From Catellatospora sp. IY07-71 (lineage in GTDB: Bacteria > Actinomycetota > Actinomycetes > Mycobacteriales > Micromonosporaceae), in the NCBI RefSeq assembly GCF_018326265.1, contig NZ_AP023360.1, positions 4,435,501-4,499,500 on the forward strand: DNA of 64,000 nucleotides, written 5' to 3'. The translations under genes and the position numbers were made by a program. Position 1 is the first letter of the stretch. The number at the start of each line of letters is the position of its first letter. Below are positions 44,449-52,296 of the stretch, in pieces. The notes under the pieces were generated by a model, which had not been told where the DNA came from, did no database searches, and saw only the letters and a program-made list of their open reading frames with translations.

Positions 44449-45822
44449 TCAGCGCTGCTCGGCCAGCTCGGACAGGCGGAGCCCGGGGTCGCCGACGGCG
44501 GTGCGCAGCAGGTGCTCGTAGGTGGCGGCCAGGGCGGCCACGGTGGGTTCGGCCAGCACTCCGGTGTCGTAGACGAACTTCAGGGACAGGCCCTCGGGGC
44601 TCGGTCCGGCGTACACCATCAGGTCGTGCAGCACGCGGGGGATGCCCAGCGGGAAGCCCTCCACCCGCAGGCCGGGCAGGACCAGGCGGGCCGCGGGCGC
44701 CACCTCGTCGTGCAGGAACATGGCCTGGAAGCCCTGCGCCCGGCCGGGGTCGGCGGGTTCGTCGAGCAGCGCGACGACCTGGCCCCAGGGCAGCTCCTGG
44801 TGGTCCAGCGCGTCGAGCACCGTCTCCCGGGTGCGGGCCAGCAGCTCGCCGAACGACGGATCGCCGGACAGGTCGCCGCGCAGCGCCAGCGCGTTGTTGA
44901 ACAGGCCGACGATCCCGGCCAGCTCGGGACGGGCACGTCCGGCCCCGGCCACCGGGATGCCGATCGCGAAGCCGTCCTGCCCGCTCGCCTGCGCGAGCAG
45001 CACGTGCAGGGCCGCGAGCAGCACCATGAACCGGGTGCCGCGCGCACCACGGGCCAGCTCCTCGATCCGCCGGGTCAGCTCCGCGTCCAGCGTCCGGGTG
45101 ACCTCGGCGGCGGGCGCGCCCTTGGCGGCGGGGCGGGGCAGCGCCTCGATCAGCTCCAGCGGCACGAGCCCGGCGAGCTGCTCGCGCCAGTACGCGCGAT
45201 CCTCGTCGGCCTGCTCGGTGTCGGCGTGCGTCTGCCACACCGCGTAGTCGCCGTACTGGACGGCCGGGGCGGGCAGCTCGGGTTCGCGGCCCGCGGCCAG
45301 CGCGGGGTAGAGCGCGGTCAGCTCGCGGTCGATGACGGCCAGCGAGGCGCCGTCGGCCAGGATGTGGTGGATCGTCATCCGCCACACGTGGTCGTCGTCG
45401 GCCAGCCGCAGCAGCGACGTGTGCACCAGGGGTCCGGCCTCCAGGTCCAGGGACAGGCGGCGGCGCTCGTCGAGCAGCTCGCGGGCCCGCTCCTCGCGCT
45501 GGCCGGCGGGCAGGTCCCGCAGGTCGAGGACCTCCATCCGGATCCCGGCGGGCGGCCCGACGAGCTGGACGGGCCCGCCGGGCCGGGTGGCGAACAGGGT
45601 GCGCAGGATCTCGTGCCGGTTCACCACCTCGTCGACCGCGCGTGCCCAGGCGTCGGCGTCCAGCGGCCCGCGCAGCCGGTGCACGAGGTCGACCAGCGGT
45701 GACATGCCACCGGGGTAGCTGGTGCACAGGAACCACCAGCGGGCCTGCAGCGGGCTGAGGGGCAGTTCCACCAGATGTGACGGTCTGGCGCGGACGGGCG
45801 ATTCCCATGTCACATCGGTCAT
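44449..45822 (-). CDS. Free-standing condensation-domain protein
   Basis: The 457-residue protein is a single condensation domain, with PLSPLQARWWF near the N-terminus and active-site HHILADG near residue 140. With no thioesterase in the cluster, it is a candidate for releasing the product by amide or ester formation with a free nucleophile, or for joining two carrier-bound parts. It is transcribed with the MFS exporter upstream (43-52 nt gap) and converges on the main operon. Two ATGs (45831 and 45822) are possible; neither has a strong ribosome site. Confidence 0.9.
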   Translation of the reverse strand: MTDVTWESPVRARPSHLVELPLSPLQARWWFLCTSYPGGMSPLVDLVHRLRGPLDADAWARAVDEVVNRHEILRTLFATRPGGPVQLVGPPAGIRMEVLDLRDLPAGQREERARELLDERRRLSLDLEAGPLVHTSLLRLADDDHVWRMTIHHILADGASLAVIDRELTALYPALAAGREPELPAPAVQYGDYAVWQTHADTEQADEDRAYWREQLAGLVPLELIEALPRPAAKGAPAAEVTRTLDAELTRRIEELARGARGTRFMVLLAALHVLLAQASGQDGFAIGIPVAGAGRARPELAGIVGLFNNALALRGDLSGDPSFGELLARTRETVLDALDHQELPWGQVVALLDEPADPGRAQGFQAMFLHDEVAPAARLVLPGLRVEGFPLGIPRVLHDLMVYAGPSPEGLSLKFVYDTGVLAEPTVAALAATYEHLLRTAVGDPGLRLSELAEQR

Positions 45823-45874
45823 GGTGAACATCTTGGGTGTGCCCGCCGGACCGTGTCCAGCGGCCGTCGCCTAT

Positions 45875-47431
45875 CTAACCGCGTTCCAGTGCGCTGGTGA
45901 GTTCGGCCAGGCGGCGTTCCAGGTGGACGACGCGGGTGCGCACCGTACGGGTCCGATCGGCGACCCGGGCGCGCTCGTGCGCGACGGTCTCGCGCAGCGC
46001 CGCGTGCAGCGGCGGCACGTCCAGCCGGGCCAGCGCGCCGACCGCGGCGCCGGGTGCGACCGGCCGCTGCCGGGCCAGGCGGCGCAGGCCGCGCCGGGCG
46101 CGGAGGGTCCAGCCGCCGTCGGCGTAGCGCAGGCTGACCCGTGGCCCGGTGACCGCCCCGGCCAGGCCGTACAGCGCGGGCAGCGGCTTGCCGTCGCCCG
46201 GTTTCGGCGGGGCGGGCGCGGTGTCGTCGAGTTCGCGCCACAGCCGGTGCCCGATCACCGGGGTCAGCGTCACCGCGAAGTAGAGGCCGGTCGCGACGAG
46301 GATCGCGTCGGTCAGCCCGAAGTATCGCACCAGGTATCCGGCGAGCAGTCCGCCGAGCGGCACCCCGCCGAACGCCACCGCGGTGATGATGCCGCCCATC
46401 CGGGCCAGCATCTCCTTCGGCGTCCGCTGGTAGATCATCGCGCCGACGGTCGGGTTGAGCGACGCCATGGCCACGCCGCCGACCACCGTCACGGCGACGA
46501 TCACGAGCAGGTCGTCGGACAGCGCCAGCACCAGGAAGCGCGGCACGCCGCCGATGAGGTAGCCGGCCACGAGCATCGGGTAGCGCGGCAGGACCGGGGA
46601 CAGCCAGGCCACCAGCGCGTTCCCCGCGATCAGGCCGACGGCGTACGCGGTCGCGACGGCGCCGAGCGCGGCCGGGTCGTCCATGTTGGCGTACACCCAC
46701 AGCGGCACGAACACCACGGCCGCGGCCTGGTTGAACAGGTTGGTGAAGAACAGCATGCCGGTCACCGCGCGCATCAGCCGGTTGCGCCGGAACCAGGTGA
46801 ACCCCTCGCGCAGCGCGGTGAAGTACGGCACCGCCGGTGCCTCCGGCGCGGTGGCCTCCGCCGTGCGGGTCGGGACGGTCAGCGCGACCGCGACGACGTA
46901 CGTGGCCGCGTCCAGCCAGATGCCGCCGATCGGCCCGAGCACCACCACCGCGACACCGGCCAGCGAGGAGCCCAGCAGCGTCGAGGTGCGCAGCACGCCC
47001 TCGCGTACGGCGGCGACCCGGGCGTAGTCGGTGCCGGTCGCGCCCATCAGCGGCACCAGCAGCGTCGTCTTGGCCCGGTCGCCCTGCGCGCGGAGCACGC
47101 CCAGCACCGCGACCAGCACCAGCAGCAGGGCGAAGCTCTGCCGCCCGGCGAGCGCGACCGCGGCCATCACCGCGACGCTGCCCGCGTCCGACCACAGGGA
47201 GGTGCGCCGGGCGCCGATCCGGTCCTGCAGCGGCGCGGCGAGCACCCCGCTGACCACGTACGTCAGCGTCTCCGCCCCGGCGACCAGGCCGACCTTGACC
47301 GGGTCTCCCGTGGTGACCAGCACCAGCCACGGGATGGCGAAGAAGGTCATCCGGGTGCCGATGTTGGACACCGCCTCGGCGGCGACGAGCCGGACCAGGT
47401 CGGCCCGGGTCTGCTGCGGCGTGGTGTCCAT
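45875..47431 (-). CDS. MFS transporter with cytoplasmic coiled-coil tail
   Basis: The 518-residue protein has about 12 membrane helices of the major facilitator type (NIGTRMTFFAIPWLVLV, PLQDRIGARRTSL as the A-motif region, and so on) over residues 1-400. A roughly 110-residue C-terminal tail follows that is Arg-rich and predicted to be a coiled coil (HERARVADRTRTV, HLERRLAELTSALERG). It groups with MFS_3-type macrolide/siderophore exporters, so it is the likely product exporter and self-resistance determinant of the cluster. The start ATG (47429-47431) is the best-placed in frame. Confidence 0.88.
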   Translation of the reverse strand: MDTTPQQTRADLVRLVAAEAVSNIGTRMTFFAIPWLVLVTTGDPVKVGLVAGAETLTYVVSGVLAAPLQDRIGARRTSLWSDAGSVAVMAAVALAGRQSFALLLVLVAVLGVLRAQGDRAKTTLLVPLMGATGTDYARVAAVREGVLRTSTLLGSSLAGVAVVVLGPIGGIWLDAATYVVAVALTVPTRTAEATAPEAPAVPYFTALREGFTWFRRNRLMRAVTGMLFFTNLFNQAAAVVFVPLWVYANMDDPAALGAVATAYAVGLIAGNALVAWLSPVLPRYPMLVAGYLIGGVPRFLVLALSDDLLVIVAVTVVGGVAMASLNPTVGAMIYQRTPKEMLARMGGIITAVAFGGVPLGGLLAGYLVRYFGLTDAILVATGLYFAVTLTPVIGHRLWRELDDTAPAPPKPGDGKPLPALYGLAGAVTGPRVSLRYADGGWTLRARRGLRRLARQRPVAPGAAVGALARLDVPPLHAALRETVAHERARVADRTRTVRTRVVHLERRLAELTSALERG

Positions 47432-47529
47432 CGTGGCCACAGCATAGACGCCCGGCCATGTCGCCTGCGGTGGCGCGGGAACGTGCGGGCAACGGACAGT
47501 GGAGATCGCCGCCCGCACGGGCCCTGCCG

Positions 47530-48468
47530 CTAGGACCGCGTACCGGTGTGGTCGCGCGCGACGGCCGGGGCGTCGCGGTCGATGCGCAGGTCGCGTTCCA
47601 GCCCGTCGAGGACGGCCCGCAGGTCGTCGAGGCGCTGGCTGATCAGGATCCGGTCCACGTCGTCCGGCTCGCCGTCGCCGTCGGAGTCGAAGTCCGGCGC
47701 GAGCCCTCGGGTCATGTCCAGCCGCCGCGCCTCCTCCATCGAGTTGACGATGACCGCCATCAGGATGTTGAGCAGCAGGTTCGCCGTGATGAGCACGTAG
47801 CTGACGTAGTACACCAGCGTCCACGGCGACAGGGCCAGGCCCTGCTCGATGAGGTCGGGCAGCGTCTCCAGGGACAGCAGCACGAACAGCGTCAGCACGG
47901 CCCGGCCGATGGTGCCGTACTGCTCCGGGTAGTGCTCGGCGAAGATCAGCCAGCCCGCCATGCCGTACACGTAGAAGGTGACCATCGCCAGGGCGAGGAA
48001 GCCGCCGACGCCGGGCAGGCTGCGCAGCAGCGCGTGGACGATGGTGCGCAGGCCGGGGGAGAAGCGCACCAGCCGCACCACCCGGGCGATCCGCACCACC
48101 CGCAGCACGGCCGAGTCGCCGTGCAGGCCGGGCACGAACGCGGCTGCGATCACCGCCAGGTCGAAGACGTTCCAGCCGTGCCGGAAGAAGTCCTGCGGGC
48201 GTTTGCCGTAGCTGAGCAGGCGGATCGCGATCTCGGCCACGAAGACGACCCGGAACGTCCACTCCAGGGCCTGCAGCCAGGGCCGCGCCGCGCCGAGGTC
48301 CGGGTAGGTCTCGATGCCGAGCAGGACGGCGTTGGCGCCGATGGCGACGACGATCGCGATCTCGAAGGCGCGGGACTCGGCGACCCGGCGGCACCAGGCG
48401 GTGAACGGCGACGGCGGGGCGGGCGGCGGGGCGGTCTCCGCCTGGCGGGGTTCGAGGAGCAGGCTCAT
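47530..48468 (-). CDS. Voltage-gated cation channel-like protein (one-domain, six helices)
   Basis: The 312-residue protein has the S1-S6 plan of bacterial sodium channels: an S4 with regularly spaced arginines (VLRVVRIARVVRLVRF), a pore helix and filter LFVLLSLETLPD, and an S6 ending NILMAVIVNSM. The filter motif LESW of NaChBac-type channels reads LETL. After S6 a DFDSDGDGEPDD segment resembles a calcium-binding loop, followed by a C-terminal coiled coil (residues about 270-300). Ion selectivity is therefore open. It is divergent from the gene at 48569. GAGGC-type ribosome site weak. Confidence 0.87.
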   Translation of the reverse strand: MSLLLEPRQAETAPPPAPPSPFTAWCRRVAESRAFEIAIVVAIGANAVLLGIETYPDLGAARPWLQALEWTFRVVFVAEIAIRLLSYGKRPQDFFRHGWNVFDLAVIAAAFVPGLHGDSAVLRVVRIARVVRLVRFSPGLRTIVHALLRSLPGVGGFLALAMVTFYVYGMAGWLIFAEHYPEQYGTIGRAVLTLFVLLSLETLPDLIEQGLALSPWTLVYYVSYVLITANLLLNILMAVIVNSMEEARRLDMTRGLAPDFDSDGDGEPDDVDRILISQRLDDLRAVLDGLERDLRIDRDAPAVARDHTGTRS

Positions 48469-48568
48469 GCCTCACACCGGGGCGGCGTCAGGGGCGGGAC
48501 TGGCATGCGCATCACCTTACGGGCCGCCACTTCGGACACCGTTGCGAGATCAGCTTAGGCTGCCCGGC

Positions 48569-48910
48569 ATGTATCACGAGAACGTACCGCTCGGCACGGC
48601 GCTGCGGCGGCTGTGGTGGCGGGTGGTCAACAGCCTGTGGCTGGTCGTGACGCCGGCCGGGCTGACCGGTCCGGCGCTGGTCGTCCTCGGCGTGATCGCG
48701 TCGCGGCGGTCCTGGTGGATCCCGGGCCTGCTCTACACCGCGGTGACGGGGGCCGCGGCGGCCGCGCTCACCCTGCCCGCCGCGCAGCCGGGCTGGGCCG
48801 CGCCGCTGATGGCCGGGACCTGGCTGGTCGGCCTGGTCCACGCCGGTTTCGTCAACATGGGGTGGCTGGAGTGGCGGGCCGGGAACACCGACTGGTCCGT
48901 CAAGGTTTGA
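48569..48910 (+). CDS. Small membrane protein, 113 residues
   Basis: The start MYHENVPLGTALRRLWWRVVN precedes three predicted membrane segments (WLVVTPAGLTGPALVVLGVIA, LLYTAVTGAAAAALTLPA and LMAGTWLVGLVHAGFVNM, each about 20 residues; quoted in part). No family recognised. A TAGGCT hexamer (48556-48561) lies 7 nt before the ATG, which suggests a leaderless transcript. It is divergent from the channel gene. Confidence 0.65.
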   Translation: MYHENVPLGTALRRLWWRVVNSLWLVVTPAGLTGPALVVLGVIASRRSWWIPGLLYTAVTGAAAAALTLPAAQPGWAAPLMAGTWLVGLVHAGFVNMGWLEWRAGNTDWSVKV

Positions 48911-49146
48911 GCAGCCGGTGGCGCGGTACACAGCCGGAGTGGCAACCTGCCCGCCGACTGCGGAGCGTAGAGATCACAATTACGTTCAGTGAAAAAATCT
49001 TGAGTTTGCCCTGGACGGGGCCCTGTCGGCCGACGTAGCGTGTTCACCAGTGGCGCGACGCTCGATGAAGGCCCCAGGGGTCCCAGCGGGCCGGCCCGGG
49101 CGGAGAGATTCCGTCAGGAGGCGCCGAGCGAAGTGCACAGGGGGAT

Positions 49147-49232
49147 GGGTGGACAGATGCCGTTGGGGGACGGCGTCCACCCGGACAGTAGAAGGCCGGC
49201 GGTCGCTGACGGGGGTGAGCGACCGCCGGCCT
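49147..49232 (+). ncRNA. Possible structured RNA in the 48911-49276 gap
   Basis: The gap between 48911 and the arsR promoter has no convincing gene. An AT-rich patch (48972-49008) could hold a promoter, and two very stable hairpins follow. One at 49147-49182 is a 13-bp stem (GGGTGGAC and GCCGT with complements, one small bulge); the other at 49193-49232 is a perfect 15-bp stem with a 10-nt loop, terminator-like. I recognise no known RNA family. A short open frame crossing this region has no codon bias I trust. Confidence 0.35.
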
Positions 49233-49273
49233 GTCCGTTTCTGCGGCACGGAACGAGACCTCGGGACGGCGGC

Positions 49274-49303
49274 TTGATAGGCAAGTGATTACTTGCCTAT
49301 AGT
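49274..49303 (+). promoter_or_regulatory. ArsR operator within the arsR promoter
   Basis: TTGATA (49274-49279) and TATAGT (49298-49303), with an 18-nt spacer, form a good promoter. A perfect inverted repeat ATAGGCAAGT-GATT-ACTTGCCTAT (49277-49300) fills the spacer, the classic position for repressor blocking of RNA polymerase. Transcription would start about at the GTG of 49311. Confidence 0.8.
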
Positions 49304-49310
49304 GGCTGAC

Positions 49311-49595
49311 GTGGGCGACGTTTTCAAAGCGCTGGCCGACCCTACCCGCAGGCGCATTCTCGACGGGCTGGCCGAGCGCGACGACCAGACACTGTTCGAG
49401 ATCTGTGCGCGGCTGACCACCCAGCACCAGATCAGCTCCTCCCGGCAGGCGATCTCGCAGCACCTCGAGCTGCTGGAGGACGCGGGGCTGGTGCGCACCC
49501 GGCGCGAAGGCCGCTACAAGTTCCACACCCTGGACACCGCCCCGCTGGAGCAGATCGCCCAGCGGTGGCTCCGCAAGCCACAGGAGAACCCATGA
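49311..49595 (+). CDS. ArsR-family transcriptional repressor
   Basis: The 94-residue winged-helix protein begins GDVFKALADPTRRRILDGL and has the recognition helix SSSRQAISQHLELLEDAGLV. Metal-binding cysteines of ArsR/SmtB sensors are absent, placing it with the HTH_20 group that often controls VOC or SRPBCC proteins. The GTG at 49311 is chosen because it lies at the expected +1 of the strong promoter (leaderless); the GTG at 49302 overlaps the -10 box. The stop overlaps the VOC gene start (ATGA), so regulator and target are one operon under autorepression. Confidence 0.92.
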   Translation: MGDVFKALADPTRRRILDGLAERDDQTLFEICARLTTQHQISSSRQAISQHLELLEDAGLVRTRREGRYKFHTLDTAPLEQIAQRWLRKPQENP

Positions 49596-49981
49596 GAGTC
49601 ACCCTGACCAGCGTCCTCGTCGACGACCAGGACAAGGCACTGGCCTTCTACACCGACGTGCTCGGCTTCGTGACGAAGCACGACATCCCGATGGGCGAGG
49701 CCCGCTGGATCACCGTCGTATCGCCCGAGGACCCCGACGGCGTCGAGCTGGTGCTGGAGCCCGACGGCCACCCGGCGGCCAAGCCGTTCAAGGCGGCGCT
49801 GGTGGACGACGGCATCCCGTTCAACTCCCTCGCCGTCACCGACGTGCACGCCGAGTACGAGCGCCTCACCAAGCTGGGCGTCGTGTTCACCCAGCCGCCG
49901 ACGGAGATGGGCCCGGTGGTCACCGCCGTCTTCGACGACACCTGCGGCAACCTCATGCAGATCGCCGAGTACCGGGGCTGA
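49592..49981 (+). CDS. VOC-family (glyoxalase/bleomycin-resistance fold) protein
   Basis: The 129-residue protein has the paired beta-alpha-beta-beta-beta units of the VOC fold (SVLVDDQDKALAFYTDVLGF and SLAVTDVHAEYERLTKLGV, given in part) and ends with FDDTCGNLMQIAEYRG. It may bind a metal and a small electrophile. It is cotranscribed with the ArsR repressor, the standard arrangement for this pair. Ligand unknown. Confidence 0.92.
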   Translation: MRVTLTSVLVDDQDKALAFYTDVLGFVTKHDIPMGEARWITVVSPEDPDGVELVLEPDGHPAAKPFKAALVDDGIPFNSLAVTDVHAEYERLTKLGVVFTQPPTEMGPVVTAVFDDTCGNLMQIAEYRG

Positions 49982-50088
49982 GCCGGGCCGACCGGGCCGT
50001 GACCGTGCGGCCCGGTCTGTCGGGTACGTCACCGCGGTCGGGCGCTTTCCCGACTGAGATCGGGCCGGTGCGCCCCTAACATCCAGGC

Positions 50089-50778
50089 ATGCGCCGTACC
50101 CCTCACCTGATCCTGATCGCGGCCTGCGTGCTGGCCGCCGGCACCGCCTGCGGCGGCAAGGGCGGTGACCCGGTCACCGCACCGCCGACGTTCTCCAGCG
50201 TGATGAGCCCGTCGGCCGCCCCGGCGACCTCGGCCGCGCCGTCCCCGGCCCGCACCTCCGCCCGGCCGTCCCCGGCGGCCCCGTCGTGGCCGTCGCCGGC
50301 CGACTGCGTCTCCTACAACCCGAACAACCTGACGGTGCACTACGAGGCCGGCATCCACGAGGTCCGGGACGGGTCCAGGGTGGTCGCGCGGCTGCACGGC
50401 GGGCCGGGCGAGCAGATCGGGGAGCAGGGCCTGGCCCTGGCCCAGCGCTACAAGCGGCACTGCTTCATCGGCCGCGGCAACGGCCGCGAGGACGAGAACG
50501 CCTACGTCTTCGACTACTGGCGCGACTCGTCCGGCAGGCGCACCACCATCCCCGGCGAGGACGAGGCCTGCTCGTCGTACGACCGCGGCAACCTCCAGGT
50601 CAACGACATGGGCAGCGGGCACGGCTGGCGGGTCAAGGACGACGACCACGTGCTGCACGTGTTCGACGACGAGTCCGACGCCCGCGACGGCCGCCTGGTG
50701 CTGGCCAAGTACAGCAAGATCTGCTCGCTGGGCAACCCGCCGGACGACGACCAGGACTACGTCACCTACGGGAAGTGA
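50089..50778 (+). CDS. Lipoprotein of unknown function
   Basis: The 229-residue protein has a type II signal peptide (MRRTPHLILIAACVLAAGTAC, lipobox AGTAC cleaved before Cys21, shown without the start) followed by a Ser/Pro/Ala-rich linker (about 25-65) and a compact domain of about 160 residues with five cysteines, probably disulfide-linked outside the membrane. No family recognised. The ATG at 50089 is the only start placing the lipobox correctly. It is convergent with the SDR gene at 50855-51568. Confidence 0.8.
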   Translation: MRRTPHLILIAACVLAAGTACGGKGGDPVTAPPTFSSVMSPSAAPATSAAPSPARTSARPSPAAPSWPSPADCVSYNPNNLTVHYEAGIHEVRDGSRVVARLHGGPGEQIGEQGLALAQRYKRHCFIGRGNGREDENAYVFDYWRDSSGRRTTIPGEDEACSSYDRGNLQVNDMGSGHGWRVKDDDHVLHVFDDESDARDGRLVLAKYSKICSLGNPPDDDQDYVTYGK

Positions 50779-50854
50779 CCCCCGCCGAGGAAGGCGCGCA
50801 CCGCCGCGGTGAACTCGGCGGGGCGCGCCGCCCCGGGCACCTGTCCCTGGTGGA

Positions 50855-51568
50855 TCACCAGGGCAGCGGCACGCCGTGCCGGAAGAAGCCGCCGGTAGGG
50901 CCGTTCTCGGGCAGGTCCACCGCCCACAGCACGCTGGCCGCGCCCTCGGCCACCGGCCGCCCGCCCGGCCCGCCCATGTCGGTGGCGATCCACCCCGGAC
51001 AGACCGCGTTGACCAGGATGCCGCTGGTGGCCAGCTCGACGGCGAACTGGCGGGTCAGCGCGTTGAGCGCGGTCTTCGACACGGCGTACGCGGGCGCGCC
51101 CGCCCCCATGGTCTCCAGCGACCCGGCCTCGCTGGACACGTTGACGATGCGCGGGCGCTGCCCCACCCGCAGCAGCGGCAGCAGCGCCTGCGTGGTCTGC
51201 CAGGCCCCGAGCAGGTTGGTCTCCAGCGCCGCGCGCACCGTGTCCAGGTCGGCGGTGACGGCCGACTGCCAGGTGTCGTAGAGGATCGCCGCGTTGTTGA
51301 CCAGCACGTCGACCCGGCCGAACCGCTCCCCGACGGTGGCCGCGGCCGAACGCAGGCCGGCCGGGTCGGTGACGTCCATGTGCAGCGCGAGCAGCTGCCC
51401 GCCATGCTGCCCGGCGGTGATCTCCTCGGCGGCCTGGGCGCCCTTGGCCTGGTCGCGGGAGCCGAGCACGACGGTGTCGCCGCGGGCGTAGAGCTGCCGG
51501 ACGACCTCCCGGCCGATGCCCCGGTTGGCTCCGGTGACCACCACGATCCTGGGCGATGCTGCGTCCAC
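50855..51568 (-). CDS. Short-chain dehydrogenase/reductase (SDR)
   Basis: The 237-residue SDR has the cofactor motif TGANRGIG, NNAA (VLVNNAAIL) and the catalytic Ser/Tyr-Lys (VSSEAGS, YAVSK). Classical SDR of the carbonyl-reductase type, NADPH-preferring by the Arg after the third beta strand (GSRDQ). It starts at a GTG and lies 50 nt after the TetR gene on the same strand, so it is probably controlled by that repressor. Confidence 0.93.
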   Translation of the reverse strand: MDAASPRIVVVTGANRGIGREVVRQLYARGDTVVLGSRDQAKGAQAAEEITAGQHGGQLLALHMDVTDPAGLRSAAATVGERFGRVDVLVNNAAILYDTWQSAVTADLDTVRAALETNLLGAWQTTQALLPLLRVGQRPRIVNVSSEAGSLETMGAGAPAYAVSKTALNALTRQFAVELATSGILVNAVCPGWIATDMGGPGGRPVAEGAASVLWAVDLPENGPTGGFFRHGVPLPW

Positions 51569-51618
51569 GTGCCCATCGTGCCGTGCCGCGGGCGCCGTGG
51601 CGGGCGGCTCGCCGTGGC

Positions 51619-52191
51619 TCAGGGGCGCAGGCCCTCGCGCACCACGCCGAGCACGCGCTCCGGCGCGGCGTCCCCGCCGTAGCGCTGCATCGCCTGGCAG
51701 CCGACCATGAGCGTCTTGACGTCGGCGACGGTGACGTCGGGGCGTACGGTCCCGGCGGCCTGGGCGCTCCTCAACAGCTCACCCAGGGCGTCCTTGAACG
51801 AGCGCTCGTGCTCGGGCATCACGTCGCCGAGGTCGATGCCCTCCCCGGCCAGCGCGTCGGCCAGCCCTTTGTCGGTGGCGCCCTCGGTGGTCATCAGGTC
51901 GAAGAAGGCGTAGAACGCCTCGCCGGCGGTGTGCGCGGCGGCCAGCTCGCGGGCGGTGGCCACCAGGTGCTCGACCCGGTCCACCACGATGGCCCGGTAG
52001 AGGGCCTCCTTGGTGGGGAAGTGCCGGTAGACCGTGCCCGCGCCGACTCCGGCCCGGCGCGCGATCTCGTCGATGGGCACGGCCAGCCCCTCCGCGGCGA
52101 ACACCTCGTAAGCGACCTGGAGCACCTTGTCGCGGTTGCGGCGGGCGTCGGCGCGCAGCGGCTTGTCCACCGTGCCGGGACGGTCGCTCAC
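51619..52191 (-). CDS. TetR-family transcriptional repressor
   Basis: The 190-residue repressor has an N-terminal TetR helix-turn-helix (DEIARRAGVGAGTVYRHFPTKEALY, shown in part as ARRAGVGAGTVYRHF) and a helical ligand-binding domain of about 130 residues. It starts at a GTG. It sits between two SDR genes, one cotranscribed downstream and one divergent, and likely controls both through the repeats at 52235-52275. Ligand unknown. Confidence 0.93.
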   Translation of the reverse strand: MSDRPGTVDKPLRADARRNRDKVLQVAYEVFAAEGLAVPIDEIARRAGVGAGTVYRHFPTKEALYRAIVVDRVEHLVATARELAAAHTAGEAFYAFFDLMTTEGATDKGLADALAGEGIDLGDVMPEHERSFKDALGELLRSAQAAGTVRPDVTVADVKTLMVGCQAMQRYGGDAAPERVLGVVREGLRP

Positions 52192-52234
52192 GGCGTCACC
52201 CGGAAGGGGAGACCTGGGTCACTGGCTAACCGGA

Positions 52235-52275
52235 GCGAACGTTCCGTATAGTAAGTGGGGCGCACGTTCCGATTA
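52235..52275 (+). promoter_or_regulatory. Direct-repeat operator candidate for the TetR divergon
   Basis: GCGAACGTTCCG (52235-52246) and GCGCACGTTCCG (52260-52271) differ at one position and are spaced 25 bp apart; the first contains the palindrome GAACGTTC. Promoter-like hexamers TATAGT (52247-52252, plus) and TATAAT (52272-52277, minus) lie directly beside them, so binding would silence both directions. Confidence 0.55.
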
Positions 52276-52296
52276 TATGCCCGGAGGAGACCGCCG

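Noticed and set aside
45819-47492. A long Arg-rich minus-strand frame over the MFS gene
   Set aside because: The frame 45875-47431 encodes a clean 12-helix transporter; the other frame has no membrane pattern.
49040-49288. Two overlapping short open frames after the small membrane protein
   Set aside because: They cross the perfect hairpin at 49193-49232, lack ribosome sites, and show shadow-like composition.
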